From NCBI RefSeq assembly GCF_003076515.1, contig NZ_CP022390.1:248001-312000 (forward strand): DNA of 64,000 nt, read 5' to 3'. The DNA comes from Alcaligenes aquatilis (GTDB lineage Bacteria > Pseudomonadota > Gammaproteobacteria > Burkholderiales > Burkholderiaceae_B). The notes under the pieces are model-generated. The model saw nothing but the letters and a program-made list of their open reading frames with translations, had not been told where the DNA came from and did no database searches. The translations under genes and the position numbers were made by a program. Positions 35,483 through 44,723 of this stretch are shown here, in pieces. Numbering within the stretch: position 1 is the stretch's first letter; each line of letters opens with the position of its first letter.

Positions 35483-36766
35483 TTAACCGAACAGGCGTGG
35501 CAACCACAGAGCCAGATCCGGGAAGATGGCCAATAGACCCACCATGGACAGCAGCATGATCACAAAAGGCAGACTGCCCAGCATGACGTCGTTCATGCTG
35601 CCGCTCTTGCGCAAGCTCTGGACCACAAACAGGTTCAGACCAACAGGCGGAGTGATCAGCGCCACTTCCACCAGAATAATGATGGCAATCCCCACCCATA
35701 TCGGGTCAAAGCCCAGGGCAATCATGATCGGAGCCACGATCGGGATGGTGGTGATCATCATGGACAGGGTTTCCATGAAGCAGCCCAGTACCAGGTAGAA
35801 CACCACGATAATCAGCAGCATGGTGATGGGCGAGACGCCCAGGCCGGTAATGGCATCAGTCAGCGCTGTGGTCAGACCGGTAGCGGACATGACAAAGTTC
35901 AGGAAGGCTGAACCGATCACGATCAGCATGATCATGGCGGTGGATTTCATGGTGCCTTCCAGCACTTCCTTGATCATTTTCCAGCTCATGCGGCCCGAGA
36001 AAGTGGCCAGCAGCAGCGCACCGACCACACCCAAGGCGGCGGCCTCGGTCGGGGTGGCGATACCGGCGTAAATCGAACCGACCACCAGCAAGAAGATACC
36101 CAGTGGTGGAACCAGATGCACCAGGCTGGCAAAACGCTGGCCCCAGGAGGCTTTGACTTTGCTACCGCCCCATTGAGGTTTGACCATGCAGGCGCCAGCA
36201 ATAGCCAGCATGAACAGCAAGGCCATGGCCAGACCAGGGATGATGCCGGCCAGATACAGCTTGGGTACGGAGGTGTTGGTCAGCACGCCGTAGATCACCA
36301 GATTGATCGAAGGCGGAATCAGAATGCCCAAGGTGCCACCCGCAGCCAGACTGCCCAGAAACAGCGGCTCGTTGTAGCCTTGCTTTTTGATCTGCGGCAA
36401 GGCCACGGTACCGACGGTGGCGGCGGTCGCCACACTGGAGCCAGATGTGGCGGCAAACAGGGCGCTGGCCCCGATATTGGCATGCATCAGGCCGCCGGGC
36501 AGCCAGGACAGCCATAGGCTCATGGCGTTATACATGCGCTCGGCCATGCCCGAGCGCAGCAGAATTTCGCCCAGCATGATGAATAAGGGGATGGCAACCA
36601 GCAGGAATTCGTTGCTGGTGCCCCAGGAAATTTCACCGAGTGCGCCGGTCAGTGGCAGCATGGAATACAGCGGGTCCAGAATCAGGCCCAGAACCCCCAG
36701 GGCTGCGCCTACAGGGATGCTTAGCCCGATCAGAACGAGCAGGAGAGTCAGTGCGGTACTAATCAT
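35483..36766 (-). CDS. TRAP transporter large permease (DctM)
   Basis: This 427-residue integral membrane protein with about twelve helices is the ion-coupled channel subunit. Typical segments are 'GTSNEFLLVAIPLFIMLGEI', 'GSSVATAATVGTVALP' and 'GGTLGILIPPSINLVIYG'. Its ATG overlaps the stop of the DctQ gene by four bases (ATGA), so the two membrane subunits are made in equal amounts. Confidence 0.9.
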   Translation of the reverse strand: MISTALTLLLVLIGLSIPVGAALGVLGLILDPLYSMLPLTGALGEISWGTSNEFLLVAIPLFIMLGEILLRSGMAERMYNAMSLWLSWLPGGLMHANIGASALFAATSGSSVATAATVGTVALPQIKKQGYNEPLFLGSLAAGGTLGILIPPSINLVIYGVLTNTSVPKLYLAGIIPGLAMALLFMLAIAGACMVKPQWGGSKVKASWGQRFASLVHLVPPLGIFLLVVGSIYAGIATPTEAAALGVVGALLLATFSGRMSWKMIKEVLEGTMKSTAMIMLIVIGSAFLNFVMSATGLTTALTDAITGLGVSPITMLLIIVVFYLVLGCFMETLSMMITTIPIVAPIMIALGFDPIWVGIAIIILVEVALITPPVGLNLFVVQSLRKSGSMNDVMLGSLPFVIMLLSMVGLLAIFPDLALWLPRLFG

Positions 36767-37383
36767 TTGGTGTCTCCGTGGACCATGCGTTGGCCGGCCT
36801 CGGCTTCTTCAAGGGCTTCTTGCTGGGTACTGCGAATACCGCACAGGCTCTGGATGGATTTCAGATCGCCCGTAATCAATGCCAGGCTGGAGCGCAACAG
36901 CATCAGTGCCAGGACCACGCACAGCCAGAGCAGGCCTGCAACCCACAGAAACTGGGGAATCCACAAGGGAGTACCCATTGCCGTGTTGGCGGTGGACTGA
37001 TTGGTCCAGGACACGTCGGCCACGCTGGTGGCATACAGGGTCAGATACACAATAAAGACCGAAAGTGCGACCAGGGCAATCCAGTCCAACAGTGCGGCCA
37101 AGCGCACGGGCAGATGCTGGTAGATGGCGTCGATACGGATATTGGCGCGTTGCAAGGTAGCAAAGGACAAGGCCCAGGAGATGCTGATGGCAAAGGCATA
37201 GCCAGAGAGTTCATCGGAGCCGCCAAGCGAGCGTCCGGTGAATTTGCGCAGCAGGACATCGGCCGTGATGTAGAGAGCACTGATCAGGGTCAGGCTGCCA
37301 GCAAACCAGATGGCGTAGCGCGACAGATTGGTAGCACCAGCCAGCAAGCGGTTGAGCATGGCGAATTTTTCGGTATTTTCCAT
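36763..37383 (-). CDS. TRAP transporter small permease (DctQ)
   Basis: This 206-residue protein has the four membrane helices of the DctQ family and the conserved 'DVLLRKFTGRSLGGSDELSG' region between helices 1 and 2. It is followed directly by dctM with an ATGA overlap. A 130-bp gap with two hairpins separates it from the binding-protein gene upstream. Confidence 0.88.
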   Translation of the reverse strand: MENTEKFAMLNRLLAGATNLSRYAIWFAGSLTLISALYITADVLLRKFTGRSLGGSDELSGYAFAISISWALSFATLQRANIRIDAIYQHLPVRLAALLDWIALVALSVFIVYLTLYATSVADVSWTNQSTANTAMGTPLWIPQFLWVAGLLWLCVVLALMLLRSSLALITGDLKSIQSLCGIRSTQQEALEEAEAGQRMVHGDTK

Positions 37384-37447
37384 GGCGTCTAACCCGTAGA
37401 GGGTTCAGGGAGCATATGAATGGATGATAGGCCCTGAAGACAGGGGG

Positions 37448-37496
37448 GGCCCAGGTGCTGGGCCGCCAAGCGGTGCGAGAAGGAGCGCCGCTTGGC
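37448..37496 (-). terminator. Tandem hairpins between dctP and dctQ
   Basis: In the minus-strand message, a stem GCCAAGCGG/CCGCTTGGC (37488-37496 with 37465-37473) starts 17 bases after the dctP stop. A second stem, GGCCCA/TGGGCC (37459-37464 with 37448-37453), follows. Neither has a good T-tract. Such tandem structures fit differential expression of the abundant binding protein. Confidence 0.55.
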
Positions 37497-37513
37497 AGTG
37501 ACATCAAGTCAGA

Positions 37514-38560
37514 TTACTTCTTGGCTTCAAAGCCCAGGATCGGGCTCAGGCTGGTGTTAAAAGCGGCCACGGTGTCAGCGGAGCTGCGCTCGGCCCACTT
37601 GGGCACCACGGTTTCGCTCATGACTTTTTTCAGCAGCTCTCGGTCAGCGTCTGTTGGCTTGACCAGGGTCATCTTGCCTTTTACCGGCTGTGTGCAAGCA
37701 TCGGCGCCGGTGTTGCAGTCATAACCTTCCTGCGTTTCCTTGGCAGCGGCAACCCAGATCTCTTCGGTCATGGCCTTGATGTTGCTGGCCAGGAATTCTT
37801 GAACTTTAGGATCCAGCTTGTTCCAGGAGCCCAGGTTGGCAGCGTGGATCTGCTGGTTCCAGTTGATGGGCATTTCGTACAGCTTGGAGCTGACTTCGTA
37901 CCACTTGGCCGAGTAGCCGGACATGGAGCCGGTGATGGCGCAATCGACCACACCGTTTTGCAGAGCTGGAACCACTTCACCAAATGGAATGGTGACGCTG
38001 TTGCCGCCCAGAGCCTGAACGAATTCAGCCTGTGTACGGCTGCTGGTGCGCACTTTCTTGCCTTTCAGATCGCTCAGGCCATTGAAGTTGCCGTTGCAAA
38101 ACAGAACTTGAGCAGGGTAGGTGGAGAAACCCAGTACCTTGACGTTGTTCTTGGCGTAGAACTGCTCGTAAGCAGGAGTGAACGCGTCGGTCAGCTTCTT
38201 GGCTACGTTGATATCGGGAGCCAGGCCAGCCAGGTCGATGGCTTCGTTGATGGAGTTGTCACTGGCGAAGTAGGCCAGAGTAGCCGTACCAAAAGGAATC
38301 ACGCCTTGACCGATCAAGCGCATGATTTCAGGACCTTTCAGGCCCATATCGTTAAAGCCCTTGATATCAGCGGTGATCTGACCACCGGACAGCTCAGGCA
38401 CTTTCTTGGTCCAGAAGGGCTGCTCGGTGTTCTGGTAGGCGGTCAGGTTGCTCAAGCCACCGACAACTTTCAAGGAAGTCTTGGGCAGATCCTGGGCCAG
38501 GGCAGCAGAGCCCAGGGCCAGTGAGCCTAAAGCCAGGGAGGTCAGTACGATTTTTTTCAT
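37514..38560 (-). CDS. TRAP transporter solute-binding protein (DctP)
   Basis: This 348-residue periplasmic receptor has a signal peptide 'MKKIVLTSLALGSLALGSAALA' (about 22 residues). The DctP-family segments 'GKKVRTSSRTQAEFVQALGG' and 'IPFGEVVPALQNGVVDCAI' follow; the first contains the arginine that usually binds the ligand carboxylate. GGAG precedes the ATG. The ligand is therefore probably an organic acid or a carboxylate-bearing amide. Confidence 0.88.
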   Translation of the reverse strand: MKKIVLTSLALGSLALGSAALAQDLPKTSLKVVGGLSNLTAYQNTEQPFWTKKVPELSGGQITADIKGFNDMGLKGPEIMRLIGQGVIPFGTATLAYFASDNSINEAIDLAGLAPDINVAKKLTDAFTPAYEQFYAKNNVKVLGFSTYPAQVLFCNGNFNGLSDLKGKKVRTSSRTQAEFVQALGGNSVTIPFGEVVPALQNGVVDCAITGSMSGYSAKWYEVSSKLYEMPINWNQQIHAANLGSWNKLDPKVQEFLASNIKAMTEEIWVAAAKETQEGYDCNTGADACTQPVKGKMTLVKPTDADRELLKKVMSETVVPKWAERSSADTVAAFNTSLSPILGFEAKK

Positions 38561-38671
38561 AAGGTGCTCCTAATAGCGGTCCAGCTGTATGGTTGATAGA
38601 GTGCGCTCCCTGTTTGCAGGGGCTGCATATTGAAACCAAAGGGGCGACCGGGGGCACCGGTCTAATCTTGC

Positions 38672-39475
38672 TTAAAGCGCGGCCAGCCGTGTGTTGGGCA
38701 GATCGGTAATCAACATATGGCCAGGGGCATGTGTGATACAAAACTGCGGCTTGGCCTGGGCAGCAACGGCTTGAGGGGTGACGCCGCAAGCCCAGAAAAC
38801 GGGTAATTCGTCGGCACCGACTGGCACGGCATCGCCATAGTCGGGGTGTTGCAGGTCGCTGATTCCAATCAGGGACGGGTCGCCGATATGAACCGGAGCA
38901 CCGTGCACGGACGGAAAGCGCGAGGTGATCTGAATAGCGCGGATGGCATCGTCAGCACGCATGGGGCGCATCGAAACCACCAAGGGGCCCGACAGGCGCT
39001 GCGTGCCCTGAGTCTGAATCGAACTGCGATACATGGGCACATTTACCCCCGTGCTGATATGGCGTACATCAATTCCATCTGCCAGCAGCGCTTCTTCAAA
39101 CGAGAAGGAGCAGCCAATCAGAAAGGACACCAGATCATCGCGCCAGACTGCTTCGATGTTCAGCGGCTCGGCACTGAGCTCGCCGTTGTGCCAGACACGG
39201 TAACGAGGGAAATCCGTGCGCAGATCAATCGAGCCACCCAGGGTCGGCACCTGAAACTGGCCGGGTTCGGTCACGGCCAATAAAGGGCAGGGTTTGGGGT
39301 TGCGCTGACAAAACAGCAAGAACTCATCGGCCCAGTCTTTGGGCAGGATCATCAGGTTGGCCTGCACATAGCCTGCCGCCAGTCCCGCAGTGGGACCAGT
39401 ATGGGTTTCTCGACGGATCAGCTCGCGGCATTTTTGGGCCTCGGGCGCCAACACAGGCAGGGTTTGCAGGTTCAT
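38672..39475 (-). CDS. DUF1445 family putative hydro-lyase
   Basis: This 267-residue protein matches the DUF1445/YcsI family, for instance '[26 protein letters not shown]', here cited by its core '[16 protein letters not shown]', and '[13 protein letters not shown]', 'CGVTPQAV', '[12 protein letters not shown]'. The family is annotated as putative hydro-lyase; a mammalian relative is a D-glutamate cyclase. The frame is open to 39703, but that would run into the LysR gene; the ATG at 39475 gives the usual length. It is first in the DUF1445-dctP-dctQ-dctM-DUF2848-amidase run. Confidence 0.85.
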   Translation of the reverse strand: MNLQTLPVLAPEAQKCRELIRRETHTGPTAGLAAGYVQANLMILPKDWADEFLLFCQRNPKPCPLLAVTEPGQFQVPTLGGSIDLRTDFPRYRVWHNGELSAEPLNIEAVWRDDLVSFLIGCSFSFEEALLADGIDVRHISTGVNVPMYRSSIQTQGTQRLSGPLVVSMRPMRADDAIRAIQITSRFPSVHGAPVHIGDPSLIGISDLQHPDYGDAVPVGADELPVFWACGVTPQAVAAQAKPQFCITHAPGHMLITDLPNTRLAAL

Positions 39476-39575
39476 GAATGACCACTCGCACAAAAGGGGG
39501 TTGATCACAGCATCGGATTGCAACCGATCGGATAATGTGTGTCCAATCGTATGTTTGAATCCAAGGCTATAAAGA
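39476..39575 (-). promoter_or_regulatory. Likely promoter/operator region of the DUF1445-TRAP-amidase run
   Basis: The 100-bp gap after the LysR gene holds an imperfect inverted repeat ATCGG...CCGAT at about 39514-39530 and is AT-richer than its flanks. It is the natural place for a LysR-type operator of the downstream run. No convincing -35/-10 pair was identified. Confidence 0.35.
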
Positions 39576-40475
39576 TTACTTATCGGACTGCACGTATTGT
39601 TGGGCGATTGCTTGTGCATGGTCAGCGACGACGCGGGCAATATGGCTGTCTGGCGAGTCCATCCAACAGGCAAAGAATTCGATCGCTGGCAGTGGCTGAT
39701 CAACCTTCAAAAGACGCAGTTTTCCCTCGGCAAGCTCGTCTTTTATGACGTCGGGGGCAAGTACGCTTGGACCCATGGCGTGGCGTGTCATTTGCACGAT
39801 AGTGCTCAGGGATGCGCTGCCAAAAATACGGGGAGATTTGACGCCGGCACGCAGCAGCGCTTCACGTGTGGCCAGGTAGGGAACACTACCAGAAGGATAG
39901 GTGATTACAGGGTAAACCCCTAGCTCTGAAACACTGACTTTTCGGCCATGCAGTTTCAATTCGGGGCTGGCGACCCAGCCTAAGTGATAAGCACAAAGTC
40001 GAATGCACTGCTCTTTTGGGTCCTGGCCCACGCCTACGATCATCGCCATATCAATCTGGAAACTGGCCAGTTGCTGGCGCAGCACGCTAGTGGTGTCGAC
40101 GTGGATTTCAATGACCAGGGAAGGGTACTCCTGATGCAGTTTGTCGATCAGCTCATGCAGCCAGGTCTGGACAATGGTTTCAGCCACTCCCAGGCGCAGC
40201 AGGCCGCGAATGGCATTTTGTTCTTTGGCTGCGCGCAGCATCTCGGTGCGTAAATCCAGCATGCGCTGTGCGTGCGATAACAGCTCCTGGCCTTTGTCGG
40301 TCAGTTTGATGCCCCGGGCGCCCCGATCAAACAAGCGTAGCTCCAGGCTGGATTCCAGCCCGGCAATACGCTGAGAAATAGACGGTTGGGTCGTGTTGAG
40401 TTTTTCGGCAGCTGCCCGGAAACCGCCAAGCTCGGCAACCCATACAAAGGCTTCGATCTGTTTGAGATCAATCAT
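39576..40475 (-). CDS. LysR family transcriptional regulator
   Basis: This 299-residue regulator has the N-terminal winged helix ('[20 protein letters not shown]', then '[13 protein letters not shown]', residues about 1-62) and a C-terminal effector-binding domain (about 90-290). It is encoded upstream of the DUF1445-TRAP-amidase run on the same strand, 100 bp away, rather than divergent from it. It is divergent from waaC. It probably responds to the cluster's substrate; the effector is unknown. Confidence 0.88.
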   Translation of the reverse strand: MIDLKQIEAFVWVAELGGFRAAAEKLNTTQPSISQRIAGLESSLELRLFDRGARGIKLTDKGQELLSHAQRMLDLRTEMLRAAKEQNAIRGLLRLGVAETIVQTWLHELIDKLHQEYPSLVIEIHVDTTSVLRQQLASFQIDMAMIVGVGQDPKEQCIRLCAYHLGWVASPELKLHGRKVSVSELGVYPVITYPSGSVPYLATREALLRAGVKSPRIFGSASLSTIVQMTRHAMGPSVLAPDVIKDELAEGKLRLLKVDQPLPAIEFFACWMDSPDSHIARVVADHAQAIAQQYVQSDK

Positions 40476-40599
40476 GTTTCCGGTCCAGAAAATAGGCAGT
40501 CTTATTATGCCTGATCGCCATCGGCGCTCAGAACTAGAGCTGACGGATATTTTTCCGTATCTTTGTTTGATTGAACGCGCCCACCACTATAATTCGCCC

Positions 40600-41616
40600 A
40601 TGACTTGCAAGATACTGATTGTGCGTACGTCCTCTTTGGGAGATCTGGTGCATATGCTGCCAGCGATCTCGGACATTGCACGCTATGTGCCCGGTGCACA
40701 AATAGATTGGCTTGTGGAAGAGAGCTTTGCTCAGATTCCGGGCTGGCATCCGGCAGTAAATGAAGTGATTCCGGTGGCGCATCGGCGTTGGCGCAAACAA
40801 TGGTGGTCTGCCCAGACACGCCAGGAACGTGCCGCCCTGCGAGAACAGTTGCAGTCGCGCCAATACGATGTGGTGCTCGATATGCAGGCCTTGATGAAAT
40901 CCATTTGGCTGGTGCGCCAAACGAAAGGCCGCCGTCATGGTCTGGACTGGAAGTCTGCGCGTGAGCCGCTGGCCTCGTTGTTCTATGACGTGCGTCATCG
41001 CGTCGGGTTTTGGCAGCCTGCCGTTTTCCGTCAGCGCAGCTTGGCCGCTTCGGCCTTCGGCTATCAATTCGAAGGTGCGCCCGATTTTGGTTTGCAGGGT
41101 TTGGCCGCACAAGCGCCCAAGGACGAAAATCCTTATGCCATTATCATGCCGTCAGCCAGTCGCGACGATAAGCTCTGGGAGCCGGAGAACTGGCAGCAGG
41201 TCTTTGACCGCCTGCAAGGTGAAGGCTTGGCACTGCGCTTGTTGGCAGGCAGCCCTACCGAGTCTGAACGTGCCCAAGCCCTGATAGCTGGTCGCAGTCA
41301 GGCACAGGTCATGCCACGAATGGATTTGACGCCTATCGCTTTGCAATTGGCTGGAGCCCAGGTCATGGTGGGTCTGGATAGCGGTTTGACCCATTTGTCG
41401 GCCGGCCTGGGCCGTCCCACTATCGGTATCTATAAGGCCTCGACCCCAGTACGTACCCCTTTGGAAGGTTCTGCCTATACTGCCAGCCTGGGCGAGCGCG
41501 GGCATCCTCCTTCGGCAGAAACAGTGCTCTGTGCGATCGATCAGGCATTGGGGCGGACGCAGATGCCTGAACCGGGCTTGGCGGCTGCCGGTCTTACATC
41601 GAGGCTTAGCGGGTGA
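40600..41616 (+). CDS. waaC: Lipopolysaccharide heptosyltransferase I
   Basis: This 338-residue glycosyltransferase (GT9 fold) adds the first heptose to Kdo of the LPS inner core. Conserved parts are 'ILIVRTSSLGDLVHMLPAI' at the N terminus, 'MQALMKSIWLV' and the nucleotide-sugar-binding 'VGLDSGLTHLSAGLGRPTIG'. The frame is open to 40393, inside the LysR gene; the ATG at 40600 gives the normal start. Its stop overlaps the GTG start of waaA. Confidence 0.92.
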   Translation: MTCKILIVRTSSLGDLVHMLPAISDIARYVPGAQIDWLVEESFAQIPGWHPAVNEVIPVAHRRWRKQWWSAQTRQERAALREQLQSRQYDVVLDMQALMKSIWLVRQTKGRRHGLDWKSAREPLASLFYDVRHRVGFWQPAVFRQRSLAASAFGYQFEGAPDFGLQGLAAQAPKDENPYAIIMPSASRDDKLWEPENWQQVFDRLQGEGLALRLLAGSPTESERAQALIAGRSQAQVMPRMDLTPIALQLAGAQVMVGLDSGLTHLSAGLGRPTIGIYKASTPVRTPLEGSAYTASLGERGHPPSAETVLCAIDQALGRTQMPEPGLAAAGLTSRLSG

Positions 41617-42938
41617 ACCGATTTTTCTATACTGCCTCCATTCGTCTCCTGGCTCCAGCCTTGATGGCCTGGATGGGTGTGCGTGCCCGTCGTGCTGGTG
41701 GTGACTGGCAGGTGTTATCGGGCCCTCGCTTTGGTTTTTATGGTTCCCTGCCTGTGCCTCAGAAGGCGCCGGTGTGGGTACATGCAGTCAGTTTGGGTGA
41801 GACGCGTGCCGCTCAGCCTTTGATTCGTGCCTTGTTGGATCAAGGCGAGACGGTCTTGTTGACCCATATGACCGTCACGGGCCGCGCAGAAGGGGCACAA
41901 GCATTTGCCGCCGAGATCGCAAGTGGACAGTTGTTGCAGCAATGGCTGCCTTACGACTTTCCCGGCTCGGTACGGCGTTTTTTCGCGCATTACCGTCCAT
42001 GTGCCGGGGTGTTGATTGAACGCGAAGTGTGGCCCAATCTGCTGGCTGCAGCGCGCCGACAAGGTGTTCCCATGATGCTGGCCAGTGCTCGGTTTTCGGA
42101 AAGTGCGCTGCGAACCAGTTTGAAGGCGGGTTCGGTCATGCGTGGGGCCTACCGTTCCTTCAAACTGATCTATGCACAAAGTCTGGCCGATGCCCAACGA
42201 CTGGAGCTGGCGGGAGCTCAGGGAGTGCGCGTATCTGGGAATCTTAAGTTTGATGTGGTCTTGCCGCAGGACAAGATTGCTCGTGGTCGTGGCTTTGCCA
42301 GCGAGCTGGGGCGGCGTGTGGTGGTGATTGCCAGTACGCGTGAGACCGAGCATGCTGATTTCATGGATGCTATTGCCCACTATTTGCGTCGCGAACGCGA
42401 GCATGGCAGCGAACTGCATCGCCCAGTCTTGTTTGTCGTTATTCCGCGTCATCCCGAGCGCTTTGAGGAAGCGGCAGACTATCTGAACCAGCTAGGCTTG
42501 CGTTCGGTGCGACGTAGTGAGCTGTTGAAACAGGGCGATACCAGTACGAGTGCGATTCAAGCCTGCCGAGAGGTTGATGTGCTTTTGGGCGATACCCTAG
42601 GTGAAATGCATTGGTATTACGGCTTGGCGCGCGTGGCCATTGTGGCGGGTAGCTTCCAGCCCTTGGGCGGACAGAATTTTATTGAAGCCTGCGCAGTCGG
42701 TGTCCCTGTGATTGTGGGCCCGCATACTCATCATTTTGCCCAGGCTATGCAAGATGCCATGCAGGCAGGTGCTGTGATACGGGCCAGTACGCCAGCCTTG
42801 GCGTTGCAACAAGCATTGGATTTAGTGGACGATCCGGCACGTCATAACAAGATGGCTGATTCGGGCTTGCATTGGGTCCAGATGCATCAAGGTGCAGTGC
42901 AACGTGTACTTTCTGGATTGGCACAAATTCGCGATTAA
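41613..42938 (+). CDS. waaA: 3-deoxy-D-manno-octulosonic acid transferase
   Basis: This 441-residue membrane-associated GT-B enzyme transfers Kdo to lipid A precursor. It shows an N-terminal hydrophobic helix, 'VWVHAVSLGETRAAQPLI' with the catalytic glutamate, 'YDFPGSVRRFFAHYRP' and the C-terminal 'GSFQPLGGQNFIEACAVGVP'. The GTG start overlaps the waaC stop (GTGA), so core heptose and Kdo transfer are coupled. A terminator follows about 100 bases downstream. Confidence 0.93.
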   Translation: MNRFFYTASIRLLAPALMAWMGVRARRAGGDWQVLSGPRFGFYGSLPVPQKAPVWVHAVSLGETRAAQPLIRALLDQGETVLLTHMTVTGRAEGAQAFAAEIASGQLLQQWLPYDFPGSVRRFFAHYRPCAGVLIEREVWPNLLAAARRQGVPMMLASARFSESALRTSLKAGSVMRGAYRSFKLIYAQSLADAQRLELAGAQGVRVSGNLKFDVVLPQDKIARGRGFASELGRRVVVIASTRETEHADFMDAIAHYLRREREHGSELHRPVLFVVIPRHPERFEEAADYLNQLGLRSVRRSELLKQGDTSTSAIQACREVDVLLGDTLGEMHWYYGLARVAIVAGSFQPLGGQNFIEACAVGVPVIVGPHTHHFAQAMQDAMQAGAVIRASTPALALQQALDLVDDPARHNKMADSGLHWVQMHQGAVQRVLSGLAQIRD

Positions 42939-43037
42939 ATACCGAGCTGTTTATTAGCTAATAAGTATTAGGTTTTATGTGCTTTTGAGTTTGTGGTAAT
43001 TTGAAGACAGCTTGTCTTGATTTGAATCAAATCAAAT

Positions 43038-43067
43038 AAAAAAGCCCGCATTAAGCGGGCTTTTTTT
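43038..43067. terminator. Bidirectional terminator between waaA and the cold-shock gene
   Basis: AGCCCGC (43043-43049) pairs with GCGGGCT (43055-43061) around ATTAA, preceded by a run of A and followed by seven T. It can end transcripts from both convergent genes. Confidence 0.88.
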
Positions 43068-43094
43068 GAGATCTAAAAACTGATCGAAATCGAT

Positions 43095-43304
43095 TTACAG
43101 TTTCTGGATGCTCTTAGCTTGTGGGCCCTTCTGGCCTTCAGCCGACACGTACGAAACGCGTTGGTTTTCTTCCAAGGATTTAAAGCCTGTGCCCAAGATG
43201 TCGGAATGGTGAACGAAAAGATCTTTGCCACCGTTGTCGGGGGAGATAAAGCCGTAGCCTTTTTCGTTATTGAACCATTTCACGATACCGGTTTCTGTTT
43301 GCAT
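43095..43304 (-). CDS. Cold-shock domain protein (CspA family)
   Basis: This 69-residue single cold-shock domain binds single-stranded RNA or DNA as an RNA chaperone. The RNP1 motif KGYGFISP and RNP2 DLFVHHSDI are intact. AGGGA lies 9 bases before the ATG at 43304, whereas it would touch the ATG at 43313, so 43304 was chosen. The 250-bp upstream region up to galU could hold a long 5' leader as in other csp genes. Confidence 0.92.
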   Translation of the reverse strand: MQTETGIVKWFNNEKGYGFISPDNGGKDLFVHHSDILGTGFKSLEENQRVSYVSAEGQKGPQAKSIQKL

Positions 43305-43557
43305 TTCCTGCATTCCCTAAAAATGACGAGCAATCTGCTCAAAAAAGATTGTCAAGATGTAAAAATCAGGGCAATGAGTATTAGAAACAATACCGTATTG
43401 AACAAACTTCGACGAACTTGAAATCCTGCACCGCCAATCGTAGGGGGTATTTGGCCTGTAAGTCAAGCTAAATCGCCCTTTGCGTGGTTTTCAGGCAGTG
43501 TTTGATCAACAATTACAACCAAGCTTGTTATTGCAACGGACCCCTCTGCGCCCCTCG

Positions 43558-44388
43558 TTAAAGTCCGTGGTATTTCCGACCAAATTCAAGCGTAGCATGA
43601 AAGAAACCGGACTTGCTACCACAGTCGTAACGTGTGCCTTCATATTCATATGCATATACCGGACGGCTTTTCAAAAGGCTGGCAATTCCATCCGTTAATT
43701 GAATCTCTCCACCTACCCCTGCTTGAGTGCGTCGCAGGTGGTCAAATATTTCTGCTTCTAATACATAACGGCCCACAACGGCTTGTGTGGAAGGAGCAAC
43801 ATCCGGTGCTGGCTTTTCAACAATTCCATTTAATCGAGTGGCTTTGGAGTCGACGGCATTACCCGAAACGATTCCATATTTATTCGTTTCATTTCTATTT
43901 ACATTTTGAGTTGCCACAATACTGCCGTTGTATTGATGCGCCGCCTCAACCAGTTGCCGACATACCGGTGTGATAGCGTCAATCAGATCGTCTGCCAGTA
44001 GAACCAGGAAGGGTTCGTTGCCGACGATGGGGGCGGCACACAACACAGCATGGCCCAAACCCAGCGCGCGTGGCTGGCGGGTGTAAATACAGCTTACATG
44101 GCTGGGGACGATGTTCTGAACAGCATCCAACAGCTCCAGTTTGTTCTTGCCTTCCAGCTCGTGTTCCAGTTCCGGGATGCTGTCAAAATGATCTTCAATG
44201 GCACGTTTGTTGCGGCCAGTAATAAAAATCAGTTCGGTGACTCCGGCGGCAACCGCTTCTTCGACAGCGTACTGAATCAGTGGTTTGTCGACGATTGGCA
44301 ACATTTCCTTGGGCATGGCCTTGGTGGCCGGCAGAAAACGTGTGCCTAGACCGGCGACGGGGAAAACAGCTTTGCGTATGGGTTTCAT
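43558..44388 (-). CDS. galU: UTP-glucose-1-phosphate uridylyltransferase
   Basis: This 276-residue enzyme makes UDP-glucose from UTP and glucose 1-phosphate for LPS, capsule and osmoprotectant synthesis. The nucleotide-binding start '[20 protein letters not shown]', '[15 protein letters not shown]' and the 'VEKP' motif are present, with '[10 protein letters not shown]' near the sugar site. Length matches the bacterial family (about 275-300). Confidence 0.94.
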   Translation of the reverse strand: MKPIRKAVFPVAGLGTRFLPATKAMPKEMLPIVDKPLIQYAVEEAVAAGVTELIFITGRNKRAIEDHFDSIPELEHELEGKNKLELLDAVQNIVPSHVSCIYTRQPRALGLGHAVLCAAPIVGNEPFLVLLADDLIDAITPVCRQLVEAAHQYNGSIVATQNVNRNETNKYGIVSGNAVDSKATRLNGIVEKPAPDVAPSTQAVVGRYVLEAEIFDHLRRTQAGVGGEIQLTDGIASLLKSRPVYAYEYEGTRYDCGSKSGFFHATLEFGRKYHGL

Positions 44389-44406
44389 AGTGTCGTCAAT
44401 CGAGGA

Positions 44407-44583
44407 TCAAGGTGAAGCTGGCGCGGGATGAGCCGGAGTTCCAAGTTGAATGGCATCCTGGTTTCGCTGCGAAAACTGCCGAGGCTCACGCCCTTGCTCA
44501 CTGGGAGGTGTGCCGAAAAAGCCTTGTCCAAAAGCTAGAAGGGCGACGTTTGCCACCAGGATCAGTATGAAAAGCAGTCGCAT
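44407..44583 (-). CDS. Small single-helix membrane protein, possible truncated SPOR-type protein
   Basis: This 58-residue frame begins MRLLFILILVANVALLAFGQ, an uncleaved-looking membrane helix, followed by a short polar tail 'TPPSEQGREPRQFSQRNQD'. It sits just before galU and 140 bp after coaX on the same strand. In related Alcaligenaceae I recall a longer SPOR-domain protein with a similar N terminus at this place. Here the tail ends after about 35 residues and no SPOR domain follows, so it is either a naturally short form or a truncated remnant. The function is unknown. Confidence 0.6.
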   Translation of the reverse strand: MRLLFILILVANVALLAFGQGFFGTPPSEQGREPRQFSQRNQDAIQLGTPAHPAPASP

Positions 44584-44723
44584 CGCAGATGCCCTGAAAA
44601 ATACAGTTCAACCCAAGATTGTACGGGTAGGGGAGTTTAAGTTCATCCGTTTTAATGCCAATCGTATCTAAGGGTCTCCCTGCTTGTCTGACGCTGAAAG
44701 CCCGTTGTGGAACCCATTCTGGC

